Of a stretch of DNA of 64,000 bases, positions 18,710 to 29,001 are shown piece by piece (position 1 is the stretch's first letter; every line of letters starts with the position of its first letter). The translations under genes and the position numbers were made by a program. The notes beneath the pieces were generated by a model, which worked only from the letters and a program-made list of their open reading frames with translations, was not told the origin of the DNA and made no database searches. The stretch comes from Cyanobacteriota bacterium. Lineage in GTDB: Bacteria > Acidobacteriota > Vicinamibacteria > Vicinamibacterales > UBA2999. The stretch covers positions 35,431-99,430 of the forward strand of contig JAIEMQ010000020.1 in assembly GCA_019752015.1 (NCBI GenBank), read 5' to 3'.

Positions 18710-21700
18710 ATGCACCTTGCCCGTAATAAGGTCGCTGCCAGCAAAGTGCGCGCGTCGATGAGCGGCGGCGCCGGGACGGACACGCTGGATCTTCGGGTCC
18801 TTTACAGCGTGCTCGCCGACTATCAGCGCGGCAATTTCACGGTCCGGATGCCCGACGATCGCACGGGTCTGGCCGGGAAAATTTGTGATGCGCTCAACGC
18901 GACCATTGAGCGGAACGAGCGCCTCGTCAAAGAGCTCGAGCGGTTGAGCTCCGTCGTCGGCAAGGCCGGCAACGTCAAGCAGCGCGCGCAGCTGCCATCG
19001 GCGGAAGGCGCGTGGAGCACCGCGATCGAGTCGGTCAACACGCTGGTGTCGGACCTCGTGCAGCCCACCACCGAAGTCGCGCGCGTCATCGGCGCGGTCG
19101 CGAAAGGCGACCTCACGCAAACGATGTCGCTCGAAATCGACGACCGCCCGCTGACCGGCGAGTTCCTGCGCACCGCGAAAGTCGTGAACACGATGGTGGC
19201 GCAGCTCGGCACGTTCTCGTCGGAAGTGACGCGCGTGGCGCGCGAAGTCGGCACCGAAGGCAAGCTGGGCGGCCAGGCGGTCGTGAAGGGCGTCGCCGGT
19301 ACCTGGAAAGACCTCACCGATAACGTCAACCTGATGGCCGCGAACCTGACCTCACAGGTCCGCAACATCGCGGAAGTGACGACCGCCGTCGCGAAGGGCG
19401 ATCTGTCGAAGAAGGTCACCGTCGACGTCAAAGGCGAAATTCTCGAGCTGAAGAACACCGTCAACACGATGGTGGATCAGCTGTCATCGTTCGCGGCCGA
19501 AGTGACGCGCGTCGCGAAGGAAGTCGGCACCGAAGGTCAGCTCGGCGGCCAGGCCGACGTGCGCGGCGTCGCCGGCACATGGAAGGACCTCACCGACAAC
19601 GTCAATGAGCTCGCGTCGAACCTGACGATTCAGCTGCGCGACGTGTCGAAGGTCGCCACCGCAATCGCCGGCGGCGACCTCAATCAGAAGATCACCGTGC
19701 AGGCGCAGGGCGAAATTCTGCAGGTGAAGAACGTGCTGAACACGATGGTGGACCAGCTCGGTTCATTCGCATCGGAAGTGACGCGCGTGGCGAAGGAAGT
19801 CGGCACCGAAGGCAAGCTGGGCGGCCAGGCGGATGTGCGCGGCGTCGCCGGCACGTGGAAGGACCTCACCGACAACGTCAACGCGATGGCCAGCAACCTG
19901 ACCTCGCAGGTGCGCAACATCGCCGATGTGACGACCGCGGTCGCGAAGGGCGACCTGTCGAAGAAGGTCACCGTCGACGTCAAGGGCGAGATTCTCGAGC
20001 TGAAGAACACCGTCAACACGATGGTCGATCAGCTGTCGTCGTTCGCATCGGAAGTGACGCGCGTCGCGAAGGAAGTCGGCACCGAAGGTCAGCTCGGCGG
20101 CCAGGCCGACGTGCGCGGCGTCGCCGGCACGTGGAAGGACCTCACCGACAACGTCAACGAGCTGGCCGGCAACCTGACCGTGCAGCTGCGCGACGTGTCG
20201 AAGGTCGCGACGGCGATCGCGAGCGGCGACCTCAACCAGAAGATCACCGTGCAGGCGCGCGGCGAAATTCTGCAGATCAAGAACGTCATCAACACCATGG
20301 TCGACCAGCTCTCGTCGTTTGCGTCGGAAGTGACGCGCGTCGCGAAGGAAGTCGGCACCGAAGGCAAGCTGGGCGGCCAGGCGGAAGTGGGCGGCGTCGC
20401 CGGCACCTGGGAAGACCTCACCGACAACGTCAACGCGATGGCCAGCAACCTGACCAACCAGGTCCGCAACATTGCCGACGTCACCACGGCGGTCGCCCGC
20501 GGCGACCTGTCGAAGAAGATCACGGTCGACGCGCGCGGTGAAATTCTCGAGCTGAAGAACACCGTCAACACGATGGTGGATCAGCTGTCGTCGTTCGCGT
20601 CGGAAGTGACGCGCGTCGCGAAGGAAGTCGGCACCGAAGGCAAGCTGGGCGGCCAGGCCGACGTGCGCGGCGTCGCCGGCACGTGGAAGGACCTCACCGA
20701 CAACGTCAACGAGCTGGCCGGCAACCTGACCGTGCAGCTGCGCGACGTGTCGAAGGTCGCCACCGCGATCGCCAGCGGTGACCTGAACCAGAAGATTACG
20801 GTGCAGGCGCAGGGCGAAATTCTGCAGATCAAAAACGTCGTCAACACGATGACGGACCAGTTGAACGCGTTCGCGTCCGAAGTCACGCGCGTGGCGCGCG
20901 AAGTCGGCACCGAAGGCAAGCTGGGCGGCCAGGCCGACGTGCGCGGCGTCGCCGGCACGTGGCGCGACCTGACCGACTCGGTCAACTCGATGGCCGGCAA
21001 CCTGACCGGCCAGGTGCGAAACATCGCCGACGTCACGACCGCGATCGCGAAGGGCGATCTCTCCAAGAAGATCACCGTCGCGGTGCGCGGCGAGATTCTC
21101 GAGTTGAAGAACACCATCAACACGATGGTGGACCAGCTGAGCGCGTTCGCGTCGGAAGTCACGCGCGTCGCGCGCGAAGTCGGCACGCAGGGTCAGCTCG
21201 GCGGCCAGGCCGACGTGCCCGGCGTCGGCGGCACCTGGAAGGACCTCACCGACAACGTCAACGCCATGGCCAGCAACCTGACCAACCAGGTGCGTAACAT
21301 CGCCGACGTCACCACCGCCGTCGCGCGCGGCGACCTGTCGAAGAAGATCACCGTCGATGCGCGTGGTGAAATTCTCGAGCTGAAGGACACCGTCAACACC
21401 ATGGTGGACCAGCTGTCATCGTTCGCGGCCGAAGTGACGCGCGTCGCGAAGGAAGTCGGTTCGGAAGGTCAGCTCGGCGGTCAGGCGGATGTGCGCGGCG
21501 TCGCCGGCACGTGGAAGGACCTCACCGACAACGTCAATCGTCTTGCCGCGAACCTCACCACCCAGGTCCGCGCGATCGCGGAAGTCGCGACCGCCGTGAC
21601 CAAGGGCGATCTGTCGCAGTCGATCAACGTTGAAGCGGCCGGCGAAGTCGCGGCCCTCAAGGACAACATCAACGAAATGATCGTCAACCTGCGCGATACG

Positions 21701-24433
21701 ACCGAGAAGAACACCGCGCAGGACTGGCTGAAGACCAACCTCGCGAAGTTCACGCGCCTCCTGCAGGGCCAGCGCGACCTCGCCACCGTGTCGCGCACGA
21801 TTCTGTCGGAGCTGGCGCCGCTCGTGCCGATGCAGCACGGCGTCATCTACTTCAACGAATCCGCGACGGAAGAACCGGATCTGCGGCTGCTCGCAAGCTA
21901 CGCCTACACCGAAGGCGAGCAGCTGAAGACGCGCTTCCGGGCCGGCGAAGGTCTCGTCGGCCAGGCGGCGCTCGAGAAGGAGCCCATCCTCCTGACGGAC
22001 GTGCCGACCAACTACGTGCAGATCAGCTCGGGACTCGGCTCAGCGGCGCCGACCAACATTTTCGTCGTCCCGGTCCTGTTCGAAGGCCAGGTCAAGGCGG
22101 TCATCGAGCTCGCCTCGTTCTACCGCTTCAACGAAACGCACCTCAACTTCCTCGGCCAGCTCACCGAATCGATCGGCATCGTGCTCAACACGATTACCGC
22201 GACGATGAGAACCGAAGAACTGCTGAAGCAGTCACAGTCGCTCGCGACGGAGCTGCAGAAGACGAACGAAGAACTGGAAGAAAAGGCCGAGCTGCTCGCC
22301 AAGCAGAACGCCGAAGTGGAACAGAAGAACCGCGAAATCGATCAGGCCCGCCTCTCACTGGAAGACAAAGCAGCACAGCTCGCCCTCACCAGCCGCTACA
22401 AGTCGGAGTTCCTCGCGAACATGTCGCACGAACTCCGCACCCCCCTCAACTCGCTGCTGATCCTGTCGCGCCTCCTGGCGCAGAACTCGGAAGGCACGCT
22501 GACCGAGAAGCAGGTCGAATTCGCGAAGACCATTCACGCCTCGGGCTCGGACCTGCTCGAGCTGATTAACGAGATCCTCGACCTGTCGAAGATCGAGTCC
22601 GGCATGATGGACGTGGACGCCGTGCCGGTGTCGCTGTCCGACGTGCAGTCCTACGTCGACCGCACGTTCCGCGAGGTTGCCGGCAGCAAGGGCCTGATGT
22701 TCAAGGTCAACCTCGACCCGCAGACCATCGGCTCGATCATCACCGACCAGAAGCGCGTGCAGCAGGTCCTCAAGAACCTGATCTCGAACGCGATCAAGTT
22801 CACCGAGGCCGGATCGGTCACCTTGTCGATCGAGCCTGCGACCGGCGGGTGGACCAAGGGCCACGCCGGCCTCGACCGCGCCACCAACGTCGTGGCGTTC
22901 AAGGTCGAAGATACCGGCATCGGCATTGCGCAGGACAAGCACCAGGTCATCTTCGAGGCGTTCCAGCAGGCCGACGGCACGACCAGCCGCAAGTACGGCG
23001 GCACCGGCCTGGGTCTGTCGATCAGCCGCGAAATCGCGAAGCTGCTGGGCGGCGAGATCAGGCTGACCAGCTCCGTCGGCCACGGCAGCACGTTCACGCT
23101 GTATCTGCCGTCGGTGTACGTGTCGACGCTCAGCGCGGCCGAGCGTGTCGCCGAGGTGCCGGTGGGCACGCGCATCGAGATCGATCGGGCGCTGGCCGCC
23201 GAGGACATCCCGGTCGACGACAATCCGCTCAACGACGACCGCCAGCGCATCCAGCCCGGCGATCGCGTGCTGCTGATCATCGAAAACGATCATGCGTTCG
23301 CGCGCATCCTCATGGACCTCGGGCGCGAGCACGACTTCCGCGTCCTCGCCGCGGTCCGCGGCGACATCGGTCTGCAGATGGCGCGGCAGCATCGTCCGGA
23401 TGCGATTACGCTCGATCTCGATCTGCCCGGACTGGACGGCTGGAACGTGCTCGATCGCCTGAAGCACGACGCCAGCACGCGTCACATCCCGGTGCACGTG
23501 ATTTCGGTGACCGACGATCCGCATCGCGGCATGCGGCTGGGCGCGAAGACCTTCTGGGCGAAGCCGTCGGACACCGCGTCGCTCGAAGAGGCGTTCGACG
23601 CGATCAAGGAGTTCAGCGATCGCAAGCTCCGCACGCTGATGATCATCGAAGACGACGACGTCCAGCGCAATACGCTGGTGGAGTTGATCGGCGATCGCGA
23701 CGTGCAGATCACCGCGGTGGCGACCGGCAAGGAAGCGCTCCAGTTGCTCGCCGAGAAGCCGTTCGACTGCATCGTGCTCGATCTCGGCCTCAGCGACATG
23801 AACGGCCTGCAGCTGCTCGAGCGGATGCGCTCCGACAAGACCATGTCGCAGGTGCCGGTGATCATCTACACCGGCAAGGAATTGTCGAAGACCGAGGAAG
23901 CCGAGCTGCGGCAGCTGGCGCAGACCATCATCATCAAGGACGTCAAGTCGCCGGAACGGCTGCTCGACGAAACCACGCTCTTCCTGCACCGCGTCGAGAG
24001 CGCGCTGCCGCCCGACAAGCAGCGGCTGCTCGATCAGCTGCACCGCAGCGACCCGACGCTGACCGGCAAGAAGGCGCTGGTCGTGGACGACGACATCCGC
24101 AACATCTTCGCGTTGACGAGCATCCTCGAGCGCTACGAGATGGATGTGCAGTACGCCGAGAACGGCCACGACGCGTTGAAGATGCTGAACGCGAATCCCG
24201 ACATCGACGTGGTGCTGATGGACGTCATGATGCCGGAAATGGACGGCTACGAGGCGACGCGGCGCATCCGCGACAATGCGACGTTCGAGGATCTGCCGAT
24301 CATCGCGATTACCGCCAAGGCGATGAAGGGCGACCGGGAGAAGTGCATCAGCGCAGGCGCGTCGGACTATGTGACCAAGCCGGTGGATTCAGATCAGCTG
24401 ATCTCACTGCTGCGAGTATGGCTGTCCCGGTAA
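18710..24433 (+). CDS. Poly-HAMP hybrid histidine kinase (Nik1/group III-like) with GAF and three receivers
   Basis: About 1907 residues with no membrane segment or signal peptide, so cytoplasmic. HAMP-like repeats fill residues about 20-1000; nine units of 92 residues (each two HAMP-like modules, e.g. [19 protein letters not shown] and [14 protein letters not shown]) alternate between a [20 protein letters not shown] form and a [20 protein letters not shown] form. Then come GAF (about 1020-1190), HisKA (His about 1240; [20 protein letters not shown]), HATPase ([26 protein letters not shown]) and three receivers (about 1518, 1640, 1788; [33 protein letters not shown]). The layout resembles fungal osmosensor kinases. 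ATG 18710 has GAGG 9 nt upstream. It overlaps the next kinase gene by 16 bp. Confidence 0.93.
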   Translation: MHLARNKVAASKVRASMSGGAGTDTLDLRVLYSVLADYQRGNFTVRMPDDRTGLAGKICDALNATIERNERLVKELERLSSVVGKAGNVKQRAQLPSAEGAWSTAIESVNTLVSDLVQPTTEVARVIGAVAKGDLTQTMSLEIDDRPLTGEFLRTAKVVNTMVAQLGTFSSEVTRVAREVGTEGKLGGQAVVKGVAGTWKDLTDNVNLMAANLTSQVRNIAEVTTAVAKGDLSKKVTVDVKGEILELKNTVNTMVDQLSSFAAEVTRVAKEVGTEGQLGGQADVRGVAGTWKDLTDNVNELASNLTIQLRDVSKVATAIAGGDLNQKITVQAQGEILQVKNVLNTMVDQLGSFASEVTRVAKEVGTEGKLGGQADVRGVAGTWKDLTDNVNAMASNLTSQVRNIADVTTAVAKGDLSKKVTVDVKGEILELKNTVNTMVDQLSSFASEVTRVAKEVGTEGQLGGQADVRGVAGTWKDLTDNVNELAGNLTVQLRDVSKVATAIASGDLNQKITVQARGEILQIKNVINTMVDQLSSFASEVTRVAKEVGTEGKLGGQAEVGGVAGTWEDLTDNVNAMASNLTNQVRNIADVTTAVARGDLSKKITVDARGEILELKNTVNTMVDQLSSFASEVTRVAKEVGTEGKLGGQADVRGVAGTWKDLTDNVNELAGNLTVQLRDVSKVATAIASGDLNQKITVQAQGEILQIKNVVNTMTDQLNAFASEVTRVAREVGTEGKLGGQADVRGVAGTWRDLTDSVNSMAGNLTGQVRNIADVTTAIAKGDLSKKITVAVRGEILELKNTINTMVDQLSAFASEVTRVAREVGTQGQLGGQADVPGVGGTWKDLTDNVNAMASNLTNQVRNIADVTTAVARGDLSKKITVDARGEILELKDTVNTMVDQLSSFAAEVTRVAKEVGSEGQLGGQADVRGVAGTWKDLTDNVNRLAANLTTQVRAIAEVATAVTKGDLSQSINVEAAGEVAALKDNINEMIVNLRDTTEKNTAQDWLKTNLAKFTRLLQGQRDLATVSRTILSELAPLVPMQHGVIYFNESATEEPDLRLLASYAYTEGEQLKTRFRAGEGLVGQAALEKEPILLTDVPTNYVQISSGLGSAAPTNIFVVPVLFEGQVKAVIELASFYRFNETHLNFLGQLTESIGIVLNTITATMRTEELLKQSQSLATELQKTNEELEEKAELLAKQNAEVEQKNREIDQARLSLEDKAAQLALTSRYKSEFLANMSHELRTPLNSLLILSRLLAQNSEGTLTEKQVEFAKTIHASGSDLLELINEILDLSKIESGMMDVDAVPVSLSDVQSYVDRTFREVAGSKGLMFKVNLDPQTIGSIITDQKRVQQVLKNLISNAIKFTEAGSVTLSIEPATGGWTKGHAGLDRATNVVAFKVEDTGIGIAQDKHQVIFEAFQQADGTTSRKYGGTGLGLSISREIAKLLGGEIRLTSSVGHGSTFTLYLPSVYVSTLSAAERVAEVPVGTRIEIDRALAAEDIPVDDNPLNDDRQRIQPGDRVLLIIENDHAFARILMDLGREHDFRVLAAVRGDIGLQMARQHRPDAITLDLDLPGLDGWNVLDRLKHDASTRHIPVHVISVTDDPHRGMRLGAKTFWAKPSDTASLEEAFDAIKEFSDRKLRTLMIIEDDDVQRNTLVELIGDRDVQITAVATGKEALQLLAEKPFDCIVLDLGLSDMNGLQLLERMRSDKTMSQVPVIIYTGKELSKTEEAELRQLAQTIIIKDVKSPERLLDETTLFLHRVESALPPDKQRLLDQLHRSDPTLTGKKALVVDDDIRNIFALTSILERYEMDVQYAENGHDALKMLNANPDIDVVLMDVMMPEMDGYEATRRIRDNATFEDLPIIAITAKAMKGDREKCISAGASDYVTKPVDSDQLISLLRVWLSR
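19223..21706 (+). repeat. Nine tandem 276-bp coding repeats (HAMP units)
   Basis: The first two units start at 19223 and 19499, exactly 276 bp apart, and the period continues to about 21706. Units are highly similar at DNA level, especially alternate units, which implies recent duplication or gene conversion. Copy number could vary by recombination and could be mis-assembled from short reads. Confidence 0.9.
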
Positions 24434-26127
24434 GAAAACCGGTCAACATCCTCGTCGTGGACGACCGCGACGAGAACCTGATGGCGGTCGAGGCGGTCCT
24501 CAATGACCCCGGATACCGCCTGGTTCGCGCGCGGTCCGGCCGCGAGGCCCTGAAGGAGGTTCTCGACCAGGACTTCGCGCTGATCCTGCTCGACGTGGTC
24601 ATGCCCGGGGTCGACGGCTACGAGACGGCGACGCTGATCCGCGAGCGGCCCCGGTCGCGCCAGACGCCGATCATCTTCCTGACCGCGAACGACTGGGGCG
24701 CCCAGCACGTGTTCCGCGGTTACACCGTTGGCGCCGTCGATTACCTCGTCAAGCCGGTGCCGGCCGACGTGCTGCGCTCGAAGGTCGCGGTCTTCGTCGA
24801 GCTGTTCAACCGCCAGGAAGCGCTGCGGATCGGCCAGGAAGAGCTCGAGCGGACGATTCAGGACCGCACGCGCGAGCTGGCGGAAGCCAACGTCGCGCTG
24901 TCGGCGGAGATCGAAGAGCGCAGCAAGATCGAGCGCGAGCGCGTCCAGCTGCTGCGCCGCGAGCAGGCGGCGCGTCTCGAAGCCGAGCGCGCCAACCGGC
25001 TCAAGGACGAATTCCTCGCCACGCTGTCGCACGAGCTGCGCACGCCGTTGAACGCGATCATGGGCTGGGCGCACGTGCTCGGCCAGAGCAGCCACGATCG
25101 CGACACGGTGCTGCGCGCCGCGACCGTCATCCGGCAGAACGCGACTTCGCAGTCCCAGCTGATCGACGACATCCTCGACGTCTCGCGCATTGTCGGCGGC
25201 CGCCTGGTGCTGGACACCTCGCTCGTTGAGTTGAGCAAGGTGATCGACGATGCGATCGACTCGCTGATGCCGGCCGCGAGCGCCAAGGTGATCCAGGTCG
25301 TGCGCAATCTCGATCGCACGATCAACGTCATCGGCGATCGCGATCGCCTGCAGCAGATCGTGTGGAACCTGGTGTCGAACGCGCTGAAGTTCACGCCGAA
25401 GAACGGCCGCGTGGAGGTCAGGCTCGAAGATGTCGATGGCGACGCGCAGATTGCCGTGGCCGACAGCGGCATCGGCATCTCCGCCGAGTTCCTGCCGTTC
25501 GTGTTCGATCGTTTCCGCCAGGCCGACAGCTCGATGAGCCGGCGGCACAGCGGCCTTGGCCTCGGCATGGCGATCGTGCGGCACCTCGTCGAGCTGCACG
25601 GCGGCACGGTGAGTGTCGAGAGCCCCGGCGAGAACCAGGGGACGACGTTCCGGTTGAAGCTGGCGCGTCATACCGGCGCCGCTCCCGAAGTCCACGACAC
25701 GCCGGTCCGCTCCGTCCCGGATCCGCTGTCCGAAGTGGAGCTTGAGCACCTGACCGGCGTTCATGTGCTGATCGTCGAAGACGATACCGACTCGCGCAAT
25801 GTGCTCGCCGTGCTGCTGCAGCGCCTCGGCGCCATCGTCGAGGCCGTTGCCTCGGCGAAGGAGGCGTTCGAGCGCGTGTCTCATCGGCCGCCCGACGTGC
25901 TGGTCAGCGACATCGGCATGCCGGATGAGGATGGCTATTCGCTGATTCGGCGCGTCCGCCAGATCGGCGGTGAACGAAAGCTGCCGGCGATCGCCCTCAC
26001 GGCGTACGCGCGAAAGCAGGACGCCGACGCCGCCTTCGCTGCCGGCTACGACTGCCACTTGCCGAAGCCGGTGGCTCCGGCCGACTTGATCAAGGCTATC
26101 AAGAGCGTGACGCGCGTGATCGCCTAG
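24418..26127 (+). CDS. Hybrid kinase REC-HisKA-HATPase-REC
   Basis: 569 residues from ATG 24418, overlapping the upstream poly-HAMP gene by 16 bp, so the two are translationally coupled. An N-terminal receiver ([47 protein letters not shown]) is followed by a coiled coil (residues about 125-190) and HisKA ([20 protein letters not shown]). Then come HATPase ([26 protein letters not shown]) and a C-terminal receiver ([43 protein letters not shown]). It probably accepts phosphate from the poly-HAMP kinase through its first receiver, forming a multistep relay; that is inference from the overlap. No DNA-binding output is attached. Confidence 0.93.
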   Translation: MAVPVRKPVNILVVDDRDENLMAVEAVLNDPGYRLVRARSGREALKEVLDQDFALILLDVVMPGVDGYETATLIRERPRSRQTPIIFLTANDWGAQHVFRGYTVGAVDYLVKPVPADVLRSKVAVFVELFNRQEALRIGQEELERTIQDRTRELAEANVALSAEIEERSKIERERVQLLRREQAARLEAERANRLKDEFLATLSHELRTPLNAIMGWAHVLGQSSHDRDTVLRAATVIRQNATSQSQLIDDILDVSRIVGGRLVLDTSLVELSKVIDDAIDSLMPAASAKVIQVVRNLDRTINVIGDRDRLQQIVWNLVSNALKFTPKNGRVEVRLEDVDGDAQIAVADSGIGISAEFLPFVFDRFRQADSSMSRRHSGLGLGMAIVRHLVELHGGTVSVESPGENQGTTFRLKLARHTGAAPEVHDTPVRSVPDPLSEVELEHLTGVHVLIVEDDTDSRNVLAVLLQRLGAIVEAVASAKEAFERVSHRPPDVLVSDIGMPDEDGYSLIRRVRQIGGERKLPAIALTAYARKQDADAAFAAGYDCHLPKPVAPADLIKAIKSVTRVIA

Positions 26128-26143
26128 AGTGGCCTCACGGAGG

Positions 26144-26162
26144 ACTTCCCTCAGGGCAAGCG
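26144..26162. repeat. Partial copy of the CCCTGAGCGAAGTCGAAGGG element
   Basis: Read on the minus strand, GGCGCTTGCCCTGAGGGAAG matches the left part and flank of the copy at 7495-7514 and then diverges. It sits in the 224-bp spacer after the REC-kinase-REC gene, in which no gene is supported. Confidence 0.5.
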
Positions 26163-26351
26163 CCGAAACCTGGTCCGCAGGCACGGCCGCAGCATGCGCC
26201 GGTCATCGCCGTCTCGGGCTTTGCCAGCAGCGCCGATCAGCGGCGCACGCAGACGACGCCCGCCTGCTGGCGGCGGTCGGCGAGGTCATCAGCCGGCGGC
26301 CGGCGGTGTGAACCACAGCAGGGACAATCCCCGCTGTGCCACAATCAGGTC

Positions 26352-26882
26352 GTGAACTTTGCGGCCGTATTGGCCCGCATCGAACAAATTCTTTCGACCG
26401 GTCCGTGGCCGTCGGCCGTGGCGGGCGGTGTCGCGCTGGCCGCGTATGGTTCGCCGCGGCTGACGATCGATCTCGACATCGTCACGCACCGCGATGCCCA
26501 GCCGGCCGTCATCGCCGCGCTGGAGCGGACGGGCTACGAAACGCTGTACCGTTCGAGCGGCTTCTCGAATCACCGCCACTTCGAGGCTGAGCTCGGACGG
26601 GTGGATCTGATTTATGTGGACGACGTGACGTCCGGTCGCCTGTTCGCGGCGGCGCGCACCCTCATGGGACCCGCGTCGACGCGCATTCGCGTGCCGTCGC
26701 CGGAGCACCTGGCGGCGATGAAGATTCAGGCGATCAGGAACGCGCCGGATCGGACACTGCGGGACCTCGCTGATGTGGCATTCTTGTTGACGGTTGAGGG
26801 TGTCAATCGAGACGAGATCAAGGGATACTTTGAGCAGGCGGGCTTGTTACACCATTGGACGGACGTGATTCGTGAACGATGA
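26352..26882 (+). CDS. AbiEii-type nucleotidyltransferase family protein
   Basis: A 176-residue protein with the minimal nucleotidyltransferase pattern: VAGGVALAAYGSPRLTIDLD (GG...G..R.T.D.D), then LGRVDLIYVDD with the third acidic residue, and PSEHLAAMKIQAIRNAPDRT-like family text (PSPEHLAAMKIQAI, RDLADVAFLL). Members act as AbiE-type toxins or stand-alone transferases. The GTG start at 26352 is used. The 3' end overlaps a small acidic-N-terminus gene by 11 bp, a layout that could be a toxin with a small partner. No AbiEi-like regulator is nearby, so the toxin role is not established. Confidence 0.8.
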   Translation: MNFAAVLARIEQILSTGPWPSAVAGGVALAAYGSPRLTIDLDIVTHRDAQPAVIAALERTGYETLYRSSGFSNHRHFEAELGRVDLIYVDDVTSGRLFAAARTLMGPASTRIRVPSPEHLAAMKIQAIRNAPDRTLRDLADVAFLLTVEGVNRDEIKGYFEQAGLLHHWTDVIRER

Positions 26883-27081
26883 TGACACGCTCGATTTGAA
26901 TCGCGCCTTCGTGGCGACCACCGCCGACATCGAAGCCCTGCGCGTGTCGCGGGCGAGTGTGCCGTCGTGGCTGTCGCTGGATTGGCGCACGATCGCCGCC
27001 ATGCAGCCGCCGGCCGCTGGTGCGCGGCGTTCGACGGCGCAGGACGAGTGGCTGCCATTCTCGCTGGATCAATGCAGATGA
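26872..27081 (+). CDS. Small hypothetical protein overlapping the nucleotidyltransferase gene
   Basis: A 69-residue frame from GTG 26872 (MNDDDTLDLNRAFVATTADI, then EALRVSRASVPSWLSLDWRT). It overlaps the nucleotidyltransferase gene by 11 bp, which supports coupled translation and is the main reason to accept it. No family is recognised. The acidic N-terminus would suit a small partner protein, but this is speculation. It ends shortly before the convergent DUF4159 gene. Confidence 0.5.
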   Translation: MNDDDTLDLNRAFVATTADIEALRVSRASVPSWLSLDWRTIAAMQPPAAGARRSTAQDEWLPFSLDQCR

Positions 27082-27102
27082 TGCTCAATCGGGATCAGTC
27101 GT

Positions 27103-27768
27103 TCAGGCCGCCATCGCGTAGACGACCAGGTTCACGCTGAAGCGCGTGTTGTCATCGCGCTGGAATCGCTTGTTGCGCCAGTCGTAGTCCCACTCGCAGC
27201 CGTAGTCCTTGTTCGAATACAGCACGCCGATCCGTCCGCGCCGTTCAACGGCGCGCAGGTAGTCGTGCACCAGATCGTCGCCCCAGCCATTCAGCTCGTG
27301 CGCGGTCTGCGGCGGGCCGTCGGGAAACTGGAAAAACGATCGATAGATCGCATGCGTGCGCGGCAGCTTGTCCAGCGTGCCGGGGCCGGGAAAGGCGCGA
27401 TGCATTTCCTGTTCGAATGAAGTGGCGTAAAGGCCGGCGACGTCGTGATTGCAGTCGTCGGAAAACAGGAAGCCGCCCCGCTCGACAAACTCCTTGAGCC
27501 GTTCCCGCTCGCGATCGCTGAAGCGAACCAGCTTGTGCCCGGTCATGAACAGAAAAGGGAAGGCGAGGAGCTCGTCGGAATCCGCCGTGATCACCACTTC
27601 TTCCGGATAGACCGCGATGTTCGTGTATTCGACGATCGAGTTGAGCACGTTCGCGGCCACCTTCGGGTTGTAGTCCCAGTCCCCGGAGTCGTAGCGGAGC
27701 CGCGCGAACACGAATTCCCCTGCCCGCGGCTTCCCCCTGACGGGTCGCGGAAGCTGATCCAACGACAC
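27103..27768 (-). CDS. DUF4159 domain protein
   Basis: A 221-residue protein with DUF4159 features: FVFARLRYDSGDWDYNPKVA, FLFMTGHKLVRFSDRERERL, FVERGGFLFSDDCNH, RTHAIYRSFFQFPDGPP. The fold resembles class I glutamine amidotransferase-like domains. DUF4159 proteins are normally encoded within MoxR/DUF58/Bat clusters; here the gene is separate, about 19 kb from the MoxR operon at 1.4-8.1 kb, so it probably serves the same system in trans. No signal peptide is seen. It is followed on the opposite strand by the small overlapping gene above. Confidence 0.88.
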   Translation of the reverse strand: MSLDQLPRPVRGKPRAGEFVFARLRYDSGDWDYNPKVAANVLNSIVEYTNIAVYPEEVVITADSDELLAFPFLFMTGHKLVRFSDRERERLKEFVERGGFLFSDDCNHDVAGLYATSFEQEMHRAFPGPGTLDKLPRTHAIYRSFFQFPDGPPQTAHELNGWGDDLVHDYLRAVERRGRIGVLYSNKDYGCEWDYDWRNKRFQRDDNTRFSVNLVVYAMAA

Positions 27769-27780
27769 TGTTCAAGTCTA

Positions 27781-27804
27781 CCGGCTCCCGGCTCCCGGCC
27801 TCCG
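27781..27804. repeat. 7-bp tandem array, GGCTCCC units
   Basis: CCGGCTCCCGGCTCCCGGCC lies in the 72-bp divergent spacer between the DUF4159 and AI-2E-family genes. It is the same unit as arrays at 18534, 30512 and 57531. Confidence 0.75.
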
Positions 27805-27840
27805 GATCTGAGTGGCACGATTCATGGTTGTGCTAGTCGT

Positions 27841-28959
27841 ATGGCTGAGCCTCGCGAGAATGGCGACAAGGAAAAGGCCGCCGTCATTCCGCACGTCCCG
27901 ACGCAAATCACGGCGCCGCAGGTCATTGCGGTCATCCTGGCGCTCGCCGCCTGCCGCTACGCCCGCGACATCATCGCGCCGCTGCTGCTCGCGGTCCTGG
28001 CGGCCGTCGCTCTGGCGCCGCTCGTGCGCGGGCTGTCACGCATCGTTCCGCGCTGGCTCGCCGCCGCGGTCGTGGTGTTGAGCATCGCCGGCGCGTTCGG
28101 CGTCACCGCCTGGGTGCTGTCCGACGACCTCGCCACCTTCAGCCGGCGGCTGCCGGCCATCGTGCGCGACATCCGCGATGCGATCCAGTCGGCGTCACCG
28201 CGGCAGAGCTTGATTCGGCAGTTGCAGCAGGCCGTCACCGAGCTCGAACAGACAACGAAGGCGGCCAAGCCGCCCGCCGCGACGCCGGTGACGATTGTCG
28301 AGACCGTGGACGTGCAGCGCCAGATGATGACGTATGCCCGCAGCGCGGGCACCTACCTGTCCTCCGGCATCCTGCTGCTGTTCCTGATCTACTTCCTGTT
28401 GTCCGAAGGCGAGCTGTTCAAGCAAAAGCTCGTCAAACTCAGTGGTGAGCGGCTGTCGCAAAAGAAAGTGACCGTGCAGATGATCGACGAGATCACGGCG
28501 CACATCGGCCGCTTCGTGTTCTATCAGTTCTGGAGCGGCCTGCTGGTCGGGACAATCACGTGGCTCGTGTTCGCGTGGCTTGGCGTGCGGTACGCCGGTC
28601 TCTGGGGCGTGGCCGCCGGCGTTCTCAACTGCATTCCGTACTTCGGCCCGACCATCGTCATGGTGGGGTCGTCCATCGCGGCAGTGATGCAGTTCCAGAC
28701 CGTCTCGATGGTGGCGCTCGTCGCCGGCACGTCCCTCGCCATCACGTCGCTCGAAGGGTTCCTGCTCGCGCCGATCGCACTCGGCCGCGCCGCCAGCGTG
28801 AACTCGGTGGCGATCTTCGTCGCCGTGATGTTCTGGGGCTGGATGTGGGGGCCGCTCGGCCTCGTCCTTGCCGTGCCGATGCTGATGATCGTGAAAACCA
28901 TTGCCGATCACGTTGAGACGATGAAGAGCATCAGCGAGCTCCTCGGCGATCGCCGATAG
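27841..28959 (+). CDS. AI-2E/PerM-family membrane transporter
   Basis: 372 residues from ATG 27841. An N-terminal pair of membrane segments with the family pattern (YARDIIAPLLLAVLAAVALA, PLVRGLSRIVPRWLAA, VVVLSIAGAFGVTAWVLSDD) is followed by a central soluble region. C-terminal helices then carry the signature GVAAGVLNCIPYFGPTIVMV and FWGWMWGPLGLVLAVPMLMI. Family members include putative autoinducer-2 exporters and Na+/H+ antiporters, so the substrate is undetermined. A longer upstream reading would pass through the repeat array and lacks homologous sequence. It is followed by a strong sigma54-like site belonging to the next gene. Confidence 0.92.
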   Translation: MAEPRENGDKEKAAVIPHVPTQITAPQVIAVILALAACRYARDIIAPLLLAVLAAVALAPLVRGLSRIVPRWLAAAVVVLSIAGAFGVTAWVLSDDLATFSRRLPAIVRDIRDAIQSASPRQSLIRQLQQAVTELEQTTKAAKPPAATPVTIVETVDVQRQMMTYARSAGTYLSSGILLLFLIYFLLSEGELFKQKLVKLSGERLSQKKVTVQMIDEITAHIGRFVFYQFWSGLLVGTITWLVFAWLGVRYAGLWGVAAGVLNCIPYFGPTIVMVGSSIAAVMQFQTVSMVALVAGTSLAITSLEGFLLAPIALGRAASVNSVAIFVAVMFWGWMWGPLGLVLAVPMLMIVKTIADHVETMKSISELLGDRR

Positions 28960-28961
28960 AG

Positions 28962-28977
28962 GGGCACACCCATTGCA
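28962..28977 (+). promoter_or_regulatory. Sigma54-like -24/-12 promoter
   Basis: GGGCAC-N5-TTGCA, five of six -24 positions and all of the -12 box, with exact GG-N10-GC spacing. The predicted start near 28988 is 14 nt before the SRPBCC gene ATG (29002). Confidence 0.65.
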
Positions 28978-29001
28978 GTTTTCCCGGTTGGGAGACTGTC
29001 G

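Noticed and set aside
19223..21706. CRISPR-like or satellite tandem repeat.
   Set aside because: The 276-bp units are fully coding, in frame, and translate as HAMP repeats; no spacers exist.
22355..26184. Very long minus-strand open frames (22355-24169 and 24394-26184).
   Set aside because: They lie opposite clear kinase genes, have Arg/Asp/His/Leu-skewed composition typical of antisense frames in GC-rich DNA, and match no domain.
26129..26311. 60-residue plus-strand frame after the REC-kinase-REC gene.
   Set aside because: No ribosome site, no motif, and it begins across a partial copy of the dispersed palindrome.
27784..27835. TGGCAC upstream of the AI-2E-type gene (27813-27818) as a sigma54 promoter.
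   Set aside because: The -12 GC is missing at the required spacing (GG-N10-GG), so it does not fit the pattern used for the other sites.
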